A DNA stretch of 64,000 nt from RYN-230 sp963770545 (GTDB lineage: Bacteria > Actinomycetota > Actinomycetes > Streptosporangiales > Streptosporangiaceae). Below the pieces are notes generated by a model that saw only the letters and a program-made list of their open reading frames with translations, was not told the origin of the DNA and made no database searches. Location of the stretch: assembly GCA_963770545.1 (NCBI GenBank), contig CAVYQF010000035.1, forward strand, positions 1 through 64,000, read 5' to 3'. Position 1 is the first letter of the stretch. Each line of letters begins with the position of its first letter. Shown here piece by piece: positions 27,664-35,962 of this stretch. Made by a program: the position numbers and the translations under genes.

Positions 27664-28778
27664 TGCCGGGCAGACAAGCGGCGGTCCTGACCCCGTCCCG
27701 GCTGGTGATCGCGCGCAAGCGGCGCGGCCTGACCCTGACCCAGCTGGCCGGGCTGACCGGCCTGAGCACGCGCAGCATCTCCCTGTACGAGAACGGCCAC
27801 ACCGAACCGTCCGCGGACACGCTCCAGCAGCTGGCCGGGGCGCTGGACGTGTCCCCCGGGTTCCTCGGCGCGCCGGACGTCAACGAGATCCCTGAGGACG
27901 CGGTGAGCTTCCGGGCGCTGAGCAAGATGACCGCCCGGCAGCGGGACCGGGCCCTGAGTGCGGGCCGGGTCGCGTTGCTGATCAGCGACTGGATCGACGC
28001 GCGGTTCCGGCTGCCCGACACCGACATCCCGCTCCTGCCCGGCCATGAGCCTGAATCCGCAGCGCAAGTGGTCCGGGCTCACTGGGGGCTGGGCGAGCGC
28101 CCGGTCAGCAACGTGCTGCATCTCCTCGAGTCGCGCGGGGCCCGGATCTACTCGCTGACCGCCGAGAACACCGAACTCGACGCGTTCTCGCTGTACTGGG
28201 AGGGGCGGCCCTTCATCTTCCTGGCCACCGGCAAGACCGGCGAGCGCGGCCGCTTCGATGCCGCGCACGAGCTGGGCCATCTCGTCCTGCACGGCGAGCA
28301 CCAGGTACCCAGCCGCCCGGCCGCCGAGGCCGAGGCCAACCGCTTCGCCGCCGCGTTCCTGATGCCCCGGGCCGGCGTCCTGGGCCAGGGCCTGCCCGAC
28401 GCCACCCCCGCCCGGATCTTGGAGGCCAAGCGGATCTGGAAGGTGTCGGCCATGGCCCTGACCCACCGGCTGCACGAGCTGGACCTGCTGACCGAGTGGG
28501 GCTACAGGACCGCATGCGTGCAGCTTTCCCGGCTGGGCTACCGCTACGGCGAGCCGCGCGGGATCGAACGCGAGTCCTCGCAGCTGCTGGCCAAGGTCTT
28601 CCGCGCGATCCGGGACGCCGGGGAGACCCCGGCCACGATCGCGTCCTCGATCGGGATCAGCACCAGCGAACTCCAGTCGCACGTATTCGGGCTCACCCTG
28701 ACCGCGGTACCCGGCGACGGCCACCCCGTGACGACCCCGCCCCGGCACGGCCTGCGCCTGGTCCCGCCCCCCAGCTGA
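27663..28778 (+). CDS. XRE regulator fused to ImmA/IrrE-type zinc metallopeptidase
   Basis: The 371-residue protein has an N-terminal XRE helix-turn-helix (about 14-65: RGLTLTQLAGLTGLSTRSIS). A peptidase domain centred on HELGH (His202, Glu203, His206) follows, inside GRFDAAHELGHLVLHGEH. EAEANRFAAAFLMP supplies the third ligand glutamate region. This COG2856 layout occurs in phage-repressor antagonists, stress regulators and antitoxin-like proteins that cleave a partner repressor or toxin. It overlaps the upstream unknown gene by one base. Autoregulation through the repeated CRTGAAGT sites is plausible. Confidence 0.85.
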   Translation: MPGRQAAVLTPSRLVIARKRRGLTLTQLAGLTGLSTRSISLYENGHTEPSADTLQQLAGALDVSPGFLGAPDVNEIPEDAVSFRALSKMTARQRDRALSAGRVALLISDWIDARFRLPDTDIPLLPGHEPESAAQVVRAHWGLGERPVSNVLHLLESRGARIYSLTAENTELDAFSLYWEGRPFIFLATGKTGERGRFDAAHELGHLVLHGEHQVPSRPAAEAEANRFAAAFLMPRAGVLGQGLPDATPARILEAKRIWKVSAMALTHRLHELDLLTEWGYRTACVQLSRLGYRYGEPRGIERESSQLLAKVFRAIRDAGETPATIASSIGISTSELQSHVFGLTLTAVPGDGHPVTTPPRHGLRLVPPPS

Positions 28779-29298
28779 CGCTGACATGCGCCAGGAGCCG
28801 CGGGCAGTCCCTGTCCCCGCAGTCTCCAGGCCGGCAGTTCCCAGGCCGGCAGTCCCCCTCCGCGGCCTGGTCACTCATGGCCCTGGGCGCGGGATGAGCG
28901 CCACGCCGCGGGCGCCGGCCCGGACCGGCCGCACCTCGCACGCGCGGACGCAGCCGGGCCGGGCCGTTCCCCCGCCCCCCCACCGGTTCCCCGCTCCGGT
29001 TTCCCGCTCCGGCGCGGGAGCTTCTACTCAAGGCGGAGGGCGCCGGCACCCGCCTGATACAGGCCGGACCGGAAACTTTCTGCCTGCCGGGTGTATCAAG
29101 CCCGCGGTGGCGGCCTCTTTCCCTGTGAACATGCGGGTCAAGCCAGGCGTGGCTCCGGCCGGGAACCGGGCCGCCGCGGACGCCGGAGGGTCAGGTGCGA
29201 TGGAGATAGCTCCCGGACTTGGCCGTACCTTTACAATTCAAGGCAGCTACCGGCCGCAGGCGGTACCGCGGCCCACGCGGCGAGAGGACGGGTCCGCG
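28779..29298. other. Upstream region of the ECF operon, about 520 bp
   Basis: The frame of the sigma gene stays open here, but it is Pro/Arg/Ala-rich without motifs, and a ribosome site marks the later ATG. Near 28800-28860 there are three degenerate copies of gtccccaggccggca-like sequence. A promoter probably lies near 29190-29250, where base composition dips (acctttacaattcaagg). Confidence 0.4.
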
Positions 29299-29913
29299 AT
29301 GCGCGATGACTCGCCGGTCGCCGCGCTGGTCATCCGGGCCCGGGACGGGGACAAAGACGCCTGGGACGCGATCGTGGACCGGTACGCGCCGCTGATCTGG
29401 TCGATCTGCCGCCGCTACCGGCTGGACCGGGCCGACACCGACGACGTGGGCCAGAGCGTCTGGCTGCGGCTGGTGGACCAGCTGCCCCAGCTGCGCGAGC
29501 CCGAGGCGCTGCCCGGCTGGCTGGCTACCACGACCCGCCGGGAGTGCGGGCGGCTGCTGACCGGGTCGCGCAGGCGGGAGGCCCTGGGTTCCGCGGTGGA
29601 CCCCGCGGACATCCCGGACCTGGCCCCGTCGGCGGCCGAGGAAGAAGTGCTCGCCGCCGAGCGCCACGCCGTCCTGCGGGAGGCGTTCGCCCAGCTGCCA
29701 CCGCGCTGCCAGGAACTGATTGGCCTGCTCATCACCGACCCGCCGGTCCCTTACGCTGAGATCAGTGCCAAGCTCGGCATCCCGGTCGGCAGCATCGGGC
29801 CGAGCCGGGCCCGGTGCCTGGACCGGCTGCGACGGCACCCGGCGGTCGCCGCCCTGATCAGCAACGAAATCCCGGCCGGAGGTGATCCCAGTGACGAGCC
29901 AGCAGTGGGCTGA
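29299..29913 (+). CDS. ECF-family RNA polymerase sigma factor
   Basis: From the ATG at 29299 (GAGAGGA upstream) the protein is 204 residues. Region 2 spans about 10-75 (AWDAIVDRYAPLIWSICRRY, then DTDDVGQSVWLRLVDQLPQL), and TTRRECGRLL closes it. Region 4 follows at about 125-185 (AFAQLPPRCQELIGLLI, then SIGPSRARCLDRLRRHP). No transmembrane or extra C-terminal domain is present. The next gene overlaps by 23 bp and probably encodes a dedicated partner. A much longer start at 28786 is rejected because the extra 171 residues are low complexity. Confidence 0.85.
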   Translation: MRDDSPVAALVIRARDGDKDAWDAIVDRYAPLIWSICRRYRLDRADTDDVGQSVWLRLVDQLPQLREPEALPGWLATTTRRECGRLLTGSRRREALGSAVDPADIPDLAPSAAEEEVLAAERHAVLREAFAQLPPRCQELIGLLITDPPVPYAEISAKLGIPVGSIGPSRARCLDRLRRHPAVAALISNEIPAGGDPSDEPAVG

Positions 29914-30352
29914 TGATGACCGCCTTCTGGCGGCGCTGGGCGAGGCCGTCCGGGCCGCGCGGGCCGTCCCGCCCGAGTTCACCGCGGCAGGCCAGGCCGC
30001 CTTCACCTGGCGGACGATCGACGCCGAACTGGCCGCGCTCACCTTCGACTCGGCCGCAGCGGGAGCAGCGGTGCCGGCCGTGCGGGCCGAGGAAGCCGGC
30101 CCCCGGTTCCTCACCTTCGCCGGGTCAGAGCTCACCATCGAGCTGGAGATCGGCTCGGACTCGATCGTCGGCCAGATCGTCCCGCCCGGGTCCGGGCACG
30201 TGGACGCCTGCCCGGCCAGCGGCCCGGCCATGACGGCGGAGATCGACGAGATCGGCTGCTTCATCATCCGGCCGCTTCCGCCCTCGCCATTCCGGCTGCA
30301 CTGCCACCTGGTTTCGGGCAGCAGCGTGCTGACCACCTGGATCACGCTGTAG
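29891..30352 (+). CDS. Small protein coupled to the ECF sigma factor
   Basis: The GTG at 29891 has an almost perfect anti-16S match, GGAGGTGATCC, just upstream, giving 153 residues. An N-terminal helical part (DRLLAALGEAVRAARAVPP) is followed by a beta-rich part (FLTFAGSELTIELEIGSDSI, then DEIGCFIIRPLPPSPFRL). There is no membrane helix and no zinc-binding HxxxCxxC motif, so it is not a classical anti-sigma factor. The same order (sigma, then a cytosolic small protein of this composition) recurs in actinomycetes, suggesting a modulator or regulated output. Confidence 0.7.
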   Translation: MTSQQWADDDRLLAALGEAVRAARAVPPEFTAAGQAAFTWRTIDAELAALTFDSAAAGAAVPAVRAEEAGPRFLTFAGSELTIELEIGSDSIVGQIVPPGSGHVDACPASGPAMTAEIDEIGCFIIRPLPPSPFRLHCHLVSGSSVLTTWITL

Positions 30353-30359
30353 CCGCGCT

Positions 30360-30376
30360 CCCCGGCCTGGCCGGGG
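30360..30376 (+). terminator. Terminator hairpin after the ECF operon
   Basis: CCCCGGCC and GGCCGGGG form a compact stem starting 8 bp after the stop at 30352, followed by TTCT. It lies between convergent genes. Confidence 0.5.
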
Positions 30377-30446
30377 TTCTCGCGCGGCCCGGCCCGTCAA
30401 AATTCGCCGCAACGAAAACCGGGGCCCCCCGGGCGCTCAGCGGTCG

Positions 30447-32069
30447 TCACAGAACCACCGGCGGCCACAGGTTGTGCTGGCCCGCGATGGGATCCCCTGC
30501 CCACTCGTGCATGGAGTCCAGGTTGTCGTGCGCCGGGTATTTCGCCGCGGCCGGGCCGTCGGCGAACCCGTGCAGCAGGTTGGTGGTGACCTGGCGGGTG
30601 AACCGGGCCGCCTGCTTGTTCAGCCCGAACAGGCGCAGCCCGTTGCTGCACGCCACCCAGCGCATGGTGCCGGTGTTGAACACGCCCGCGCCACCGCGGT
30701 GGGTGTAGTAAGCCGAGTCCGAGTAGCTGTTCACGCCGCGGCAGTGCAGCGGGGAGTGGGAGAGCACCTCCATCGGCCGCTGTACCGGGTAGACCGGGTT
30801 GACCCGGTCGTACTCGATGCCGACCAGGCCGGTGAGCCTGGTGCCCTTGCGCACCCCGGTCTTGGCCAGGATCCAGCTGTCCGGCGACGCGATGATGAAG
30901 TCGGCGGTCACCGGGTTCGACTCATACAGCGTCCCGGTCAGCGACGACTCCGGGTCCGGCACGGGCGGTTCCCGCCAGTCGCTGGTCACCAGGGCGTTGT
31001 TCTTGCCGTACATGGGGTCCTGCAGGTAGCTCGTCTTGTAGCAGATGACCAGCCGCCGCGCCCCGAGCCTGGTGCTGGCCATCCGGGTCCGCCGGAACAT
31101 GGTGTTCGCGCCCATGAAAGCGATGTTCGTGCCCGCGTTCCGGGCCGCGGTGAGGTGCGCCCGCTCCTGCGGGGTCCAGTACTCGTCGTGCCCAGCGGTG
31201 AACACCGCGTGCGCCCCGTCCAGCAGGTGCGGATCGGCGTCGAGGTCCATGCTGGTGATGTAGGCCAGCGGCCGCCCGGACCGCTCGGCCAGCTCAATCG
31301 TCTTCCGCTCGTGGTACAGGAACATGTAGGCGCCGTTGGCGTCGTAGGGCCGGTCCAGGCTGACGGCGAGCGAGCGGTTGTCGTAGTCGCCCACCCCGCC
31401 GGGCCCGTTGTACAGGTCGTAGCCGCCCCAGGTGTTGTAGGCCTGCCAGGTCTCCACACCGTTCTTGATCACGATCTTGCCGGCCGTGCTGGCCGACCGG
31501 ACCGTCACCGGCACGAACCGCTGGGCGCCGTGCTCCGCGTCCAGCCGGAGCAGGTAGGAACCCTCGGGCCAGTCGTGGGTGGGCACGGTGAGCGATGGCC
31601 CCCACCTGGCGTCCACCGTGTTGGTCGGCCTGATCAGCTCCGGCTGGCGCTGCCGGTGCCCCTTCACCGGGGCCGACTTCCACAGCAGCCGCGCCTGGTC
31701 GCCCTGGTACCAGCCCATCCGGAAGGCACTGACCCGGAAAGAGCGGGCCGTGGTGGACACGTACAGCGTGATCGGCTCGCCTGGCAGCACGCTGGACTGC
31801 CCCGCATAGCCGACGATGGCGTCCGGAGCGCCCAGGTGCCTGATGTCCCAGTGCGGCTCGCCGGGACGATCGTTCTCGTTGATCGGGCCTTTCGCGATGG
31901 TGCGCGCCCGCGGTCCCTGCGCCTGGCCCTTTCCCCCGCCCCGGCCGGCGGTCTTGGCGGCCGCGTCGCACGCCGCCGCGGCCACGGCCGTGGCGGCGGC
32001 GGCGATACCGAAGAATGCCCGCCGCGAGAAGTGCGCGTACCCAGAGGGCAGTCCCATGCGCTCTATCAT
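30447..32069 (-). CDS. Tat-exported dimethylformamidase-like protein
   Basis: From the ATG at 32069 the protein is 540 residues. The N-terminus has a twin-arginine signal (SRRAFFG) and an AAAAC site that could be a lipobox. The body matches the large-subunit C-terminal domain of N,N-dimethylformamidase: FRMGWYQGDQARLLW early, WQAYNTWGGYDLYNG in the middle, and AVFTAGHDEYWTPQER late with the conserved His-Asp-Glu. That domain has a ThuA/glutaminase-like fold. Amidase activity is possible but the substrate is unknown, and no small-subunit gene is adjacent. It is divergent from the PLD-like gene. Confidence 0.75.
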   Translation of the reverse strand: MIERMGLPSGYAHFSRRAFFGIAAAATAVAAAACDAAAKTAGRGGGKGQAQGPRARTIAKGPINENDRPGEPHWDIRHLGAPDAIVGYAGQSSVLPGEPITLYVSTTARSFRVSAFRMGWYQGDQARLLWKSAPVKGHRQRQPELIRPTNTVDARWGPSLTVPTHDWPEGSYLLRLDAEHGAQRFVPVTVRSASTAGKIVIKNGVETWQAYNTWGGYDLYNGPGGVGDYDNRSLAVSLDRPYDANGAYMFLYHERKTIELAERSGRPLAYITSMDLDADPHLLDGAHAVFTAGHDEYWTPQERAHLTAARNAGTNIAFMGANTMFRRTRMASTRLGARRLVICYKTSYLQDPMYGKNNALVTSDWREPPVPDPESSLTGTLYESNPVTADFIIASPDSWILAKTGVRKGTRLTGLVGIEYDRVNPVYPVQRPMEVLSHSPLHCRGVNSYSDSAYYTHRGGAGVFNTGTMRWVACSNGLRLFGLNKQAARFTRQVTTNLLHGFADGPAAAKYPAHDNLDSMHEWAGDPIAGQHNLWPPVVL

Positions 32070-32234
32070 GAACCCGCCGCGGTGGCCAGGTGGATGGCAG
32101 GGCCGGGGCGCACCGCTCTTGTGACCTTTCTTGACCATTCCCATACCGGCAGGAATGCGGCGGAACGGGCCGCCCGCGACCCGCCAGACCGTACCAGTGC
32201 CGTGAATGCGTCCTTCGCGGGCGCCCGCGGATGC

Positions 32235-32240
32235 CACAAT
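32235..32240 (+). promoter_or_regulatory. -10 hexamer CACAAT, possible leaderless promoter
   Basis: CACAAT ends 6 bp before the ATG at 32247, and no Shine-Dalgarno sequence is present. Confidence 0.35.
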
Positions 32241-32246
32241 CCGGAC

Positions 32247-33908
32247 ATGCTCCCAGGTGCCACCGACTCCGCTGAGGACCCCCTCGAACAGGATGCCCCC
32301 GACCACCCGATCGACGACCCGGCCATCGCATGCTGGTTCCTGGGCGATGGCGACCGGGCCAACCCCGCCACCGACCTGCGGACCTTCACGATCGGGAACC
32401 TGGTCCAGCCGCTGGTGGACGGGAGCAGCTACTTCGCCCGGCTGCACGCCGAGCTGAACGCGACTGAGCCCGGCGACCAGGTTTACTTCCTGGACTTCCG
32501 CGGTGACCTGGACGAACTGCTCGACGGCCCGGGCTCGGCCGTCGGTGATGTGCTCGGCCGCGCCGCGCGCCGGGGAGTGAAGGTCTTCGGCCTGCTCTGG
32601 CGCTCCCAGCCCCAGGCGTTGCGGCAGTCCGAGGAAGGCAACGCCGAGTTCGTCCGGCAAATCGACGAGGACGGCGGCCAGGTCCTGCTGGACGCCCGGA
32701 CCCGCCGGGGCGGCAGCCATCACCAGAAGCTGGTGGTGATACGGCACCCGGGTGCCCCCGGGCGCGACGTCGCGTTCGTGGGCGGGATCGACCTGGGCAA
32801 CAGCCGGGGCGACGACTCCCAGCACGACGGGGATCCGCAGGTGATGGACTTCCCGGACCGCTACGGCCCGCGGCCGCCGTGGCATGACATCCAGGCCGAG
32901 GTGCGCGGGGCGGCCGTGCATGACCTGGAGCACACCTTCCGTGAGCGGTGGTACGGCAGCAGCGTGCTGGACCTGCCCAGCCCGGTCCGCCAGCTCTACG
33001 ACCGGGCGTATCACATGGGCGCGATGACCAGCCGCCCGCTGCCCGAGCCGGTGCCGGACGAGAGCACGCCGCGGGGCACGCACGCGGTGCAGGTGCTGCG
33101 GACCTACCCGGCCCGGGTGCGCCGCTACCCGTTCGCGCCGCTCGGCGAGCGGAGCATCGCACATGCGTACCGGAAGGCGTTCGCGCGGGCCCGGTCCCTG
33201 GTCTACCTGGAGGACCAGTACTTCTGGTCCCGGCCCGTGGCCAGGCTCATCGCCTCGGCGCTGCGGGCCAGCCCGGGCCTGCACGTCATCGCGGTCGTGC
33301 CCCGGTACCCGGACAACGACGGCCCGGTCACCCGGATGCCGGGCCTGATCGCCCGGCACGATGTGGTGCGCGCCTGCGCGGCGGCGGGCGGCGACCGCTT
33401 CGCCGTCTACGACCTGGAGAACCACCAGGGAACCCCCGTCTACGTGCACGCCAAGATCGTCGTGGTGGACGACGTCTGGGCGATGGTCGGGTCCGACAAC
33501 CTGAACCGGCGGTCCTGGAGCCACGACAGTGAGCTGTCCATCGGCGTGCTGGACGCCGAGCCAGATCCCCGGGAGCCCAGTGACCCCGCCGGGCTGGGCG
33601 ACGGAGCCCGGGTGTTCGCCCGGGACCTGCGCCTGCGGCTCTGCCGGGAGCACCTGGACCGTGATCCCGATGACGTGGCCGACCTGCTGGACCCCCGGGA
33701 CATCTTCGCGGCGTTCCGGCGCCAGGCGCAGCAGCTCGCCGCGTGGCATGATCGCGGGGGCGTGGGGCTGCGGCCGCCGGGGCGTTTGCTACCTCATCAG
33801 ACCTACCGGCCCACCACCGCGCAACGGTACTGGTCGAGGCCTCTCTACCACCTGATTTACGACCCGGACGGCCGGCCGCTGCGCGACCGGGTGCGCGGCC
33901 GCCTGTGA
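32247..33908 (+). CDS. Phospholipase D-superfamily protein
   Basis: The 553-residue protein contains two HKD regions. The second is canonical, with His401, Lys403 and Asp408 (VHAKIVVVDD), followed by MVGSDNLNRRSW. The first reads His159-Gln-Lys161 (HHQKLVVIRH), but position 166, where Asp is expected, is Arg, followed by FVGGIDLGNSR. No signal peptide is visible, so it acts in the cytosol or at the inner membrane face. PLD enzymes hydrolyse or transfer phosphodiester head groups by a phosphohistidine intermediate. Both histidines remain, so activity is plausible. It shares a 177-bp divergent promoter region with the formamidase-like gene. Confidence 0.8.
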   Translation: MLPGATDSAEDPLEQDAPDHPIDDPAIACWFLGDGDRANPATDLRTFTIGNLVQPLVDGSSYFARLHAELNATEPGDQVYFLDFRGDLDELLDGPGSAVGDVLGRAARRGVKVFGLLWRSQPQALRQSEEGNAEFVRQIDEDGGQVLLDARTRRGGSHHQKLVVIRHPGAPGRDVAFVGGIDLGNSRGDDSQHDGDPQVMDFPDRYGPRPPWHDIQAEVRGAAVHDLEHTFRERWYGSSVLDLPSPVRQLYDRAYHMGAMTSRPLPEPVPDESTPRGTHAVQVLRTYPARVRRYPFAPLGERSIAHAYRKAFARARSLVYLEDQYFWSRPVARLIASALRASPGLHVIAVVPRYPDNDGPVTRMPGLIARHDVVRACAAAGGDRFAVYDLENHQGTPVYVHAKIVVVDDVWAMVGSDNLNRRSWSHDSELSIGVLDAEPDPREPSDPAGLGDGARVFARDLRLRLCREHLDRDPDDVADLLDPRDIFAAFRRQAQQLAAWHDRGGVGLRPPGRLLPHQTYRPTTAQRYWSRPLYHLIYDPDGRPLRDRVRGRL

Positions 33909-33948
33909 TCACGGCCAGGCCCATCTGCGGCCAGAGGGATGGTGGGAC

Positions 33949-34956
33949 ATGAGATGGCGCCGATCACCGTGGCCGGGCCGGATCATCCTGGCCGCCGGGA
34001 TCGGCGCCGCGGCCGTGCTCTGCGCCGGGGTCACCGGGGCCCCGGCCCGGGCGATGTCCCCAGGCCGGGTGGTGTCCCCGCCGGGCCCGGCTGCTGGGGC
34101 CGCCTCGATCGCAGTGAGCTGCCACTCCAAAGCGCATCCCAGGCTGGCCGCCCGGCTGGCCCGGGGCATCCACGCGGCACTGGCGGGGCGGGTGTCCACG
34201 GTGGCATTGCGGGTGGAGGACCGGAGCAAGGACCTGGGCTGCTTCCTCAACACGACCATGGCTTTTGATTCGGCCAGCGTGGTCAAGGTGGAAATCCTCG
34301 GCACCCTGCTGCGCGAGGCCGAGACCCAGCACCGCAACCTCACCGCGTCCGAGACCCGGCTGGCCCGGCTGATGATCACCCAGTCTGACAACGACGCCGC
34401 CTCGGCCCTGTGGGCCCACGTGGGACGCGGGCGGCTGCGCTACTTCCTGCGCCGGGCCGCAATGAAGCAGACCCGGCTCGGGCCGGGCGGCTACTGGGGC
34501 CTGACCCGGATCACCGCGCACGACGAGCGGCTCCTGCTGGACCTGATCATGTACCCGAATGCGGTGCTGGACACCGGGTCGCGGGACTTCGCGCTCACCC
34601 TGATGGCGCAGGTCATCCCGGCCCAGCGCTGGGGAGTCCCGGCGGGCGCGCCGGCCGGCCTGACCGTGCACGTGAAGAACGGCTGGCTGCCGCTGGCCAC
34701 CCACGGCTGGCGGATCCACAGCATCGGCTGCTTCACCGGCCACCATCGCGGCTACCTCATCGTGGCCCTGACCGAGGACAACCCGACGATGGGGTACGGG
34801 ATCACCACGATCCAGCGGGTCGCCGAGGTCATCAACCACCAGCTCAACCCGGCCGCGACCGCGTTCGGGCCGGCCTCCCGGCCGGCGCCGTCCTGGGGCA
34901 CGCCCGACGAGCAGATCCCGCCCTCCCTGGGCGGCAGAAATTTCTTGCCGAACTAG
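33949..34956 (+). CDS. Class A beta-lactamase-like serine hydrolase, secreted
   Basis: The 335-residue protein has a basic N-terminus and a hydrophobic signal (about 11-34) ending near APARA. The penicillin-recognising motifs are in order: SxxK as Ser110-Val-Val-Lys113, SDN at 146-148, and KNG (HVKNGW) about residue 245 in place of KTG. GYWGLTRITAHDERLL fills the omega-loop region without the Glu166-type motif. It could be a carboxypeptidase-like or immunity enzyme and need not give resistance. It lies 40 bp after the PLD-like gene and may be cotranscribed. Confidence 0.75.
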   Translation: MRWRRSPWPGRIILAAGIGAAAVLCAGVTGAPARAMSPGRVVSPPGPAAGAASIAVSCHSKAHPRLAARLARGIHAALAGRVSTVALRVEDRSKDLGCFLNTTMAFDSASVVKVEILGTLLREAETQHRNLTASETRLARLMITQSDNDAASALWAHVGRGRLRYFLRRAAMKQTRLGPGGYWGLTRITAHDERLLLDLIMYPNAVLDTGSRDFALTLMAQVIPAQRWGVPAGAPAGLTVHVKNGWLPLATHGWRIHSIGCFTGHHRGYLIVALTEDNPTMGYGITTIQRVAEVINHQLNPAATAFGPASRPAPSWGTPDEQIPPSLGGRNFLPN

Positions 34957-35026
34957 CGGAACCGTCCCAGGCGCGCGGCACGTCTAAGAAGTGCCTCTTC
35001 CCACCTGGGGCGCATGGTGAATGGTC

Positions 35027-35073
35027 GCCCGCATGACCCGGTGAACAGCGCACAGTTGCCGGGTCGTGCGGGC
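35027..35073. terminator. 15-bp stem terminator between convergent genes
   Basis: GCCCGCATGACCCGG (35027-35041) pairs with CCGGGTCGTGCGGGC (35059-35073) with one G-T pair and a 17-base loop. It lies between the beta-lactamase-like and carbonic anhydrase genes. Confidence 0.6.
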
Positions 35074-35100
35074 GGCGTCGTTCCGGTCCCGGCGCCGCAC

Positions 35101-35664
35101 TTACTCGGGCGAGCCCGGGCCCGACGCGATCGCAGCCGGCCCGTCCAGCCGCCGTAGCCCGCTTCGGTGCCTTTCAGCCAGGTCGAGGTAGGTCTGCACC
35201 GCGTACTTGATCCATGACTGCTGGCGCAGGCCCGCCTCCTCCCTGATGGCAGCGGGGACCCCGATCGCCAGGGCGCCCGCCGGGACCGTCATGTCCTCGA
35301 GCACCAGCGCGGCCGCCGCGACCACCGCGCCCTGGGCGACCCGGGCCCGGTTGAGGATCAGGGACCCGGAGCCGATCAGGCAGCCGTCCTCGATGACGCA
35401 CCCCTCCAGGTGCGCACGATGCCCGACGACGCAGTCCGCGCCGATCACCGTCGGATGCTCCTCGGTCGTGTGCACGATGGTGCCGTCCTGGACTGACGTG
35501 CGCTCCCCCACCTTGATCAGCCCGTGGTCCCCGCGCAGCACCGCGCCCGGCCACACCGAAGACCCGGCGGCGAGCTCCACGGCGCCGATCACCACGGCGT
35601 CCGGGTGAACGTAGGCCTGCGGGTCGATGGCGGGTGTGGCGTAGTCGAGTGCGTAGATCGGCAC
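35101..35664 (-). CDS. Gamma-class carbonic anhydrase-like hexapeptide protein
   Basis: From the GTG at 35664 (GGGGAAG upstream) the protein is 187 residues, the usual length. Left-handed beta-helix turns are evident (AYVHPDAVVIGAVELAAGSS, then VWPGAVLRGD). The zinc-ligand histidines and neighbours appear in SVQDGTIVHTTEEHPTVIG and DCVVGHRAHLEGC. It forms trimers and either hydrates CO2 or acts as a ferripyochelin-binding-like homologue. The longer frame to 35775 adds unrelated residues. It stands alone and convergent to the beta-lactamase-like gene. Confidence 0.8.
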   Translation of the reverse strand: MPIYALDYATPAIDPQAYVHPDAVVIGAVELAAGSSVWPGAVLRGDHGLIKVGERTSVQDGTIVHTTEEHPTVIGADCVVGHRAHLEGCVIEDGCLIGSGSLILNRARVAQGAVVAAAALVLEDMTVPAGALAIGVPAAIREEAGLRQQSWIKYAVQTYLDLAERHRSGLRRLDGPAAIASGPGSPE

Positions 35665-35962
35665 AGCATCACTTCCCCAGAGTGCGTCAGCGGCGCGCCC
35701 CGGCGCGCCCACGGATCCCATTAATACGGCGCAGGGCCCGAAACCAGGATTACATGGGGCATGACGGATCGGCACTGCGCCTCACGGCAGAAGCTGATCA
35801 GTTGACCCGCGGTAACCAGACCACAGCTTCCCCGGTCAGCCTCCTCACCACGATGTGCTCGGCGGGGGGGCTGGGGTCGCGGGCGGCCTTCGGGCGGATT
35901 CCCGCCTGGCTGTCCGGGCATGACCTATTAAGGCCGGGTGAGCAAGCCCAGGAGGTGCTTCC

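Noticed and set aside
30474..32246. Long plus-strand extension upstream of the PLD gene
   Set aside because: It is antisense to the dimethylformamidase-like gene; PLD homology begins only after the ATG at 32247.
32070..33749. Minus-strand extension of the dimethylformamidase-like frame to 1100 residues
   Set aside because: The extra part is the shadow of the PLD gene, and the Tat signal fixes the start at about 32069.
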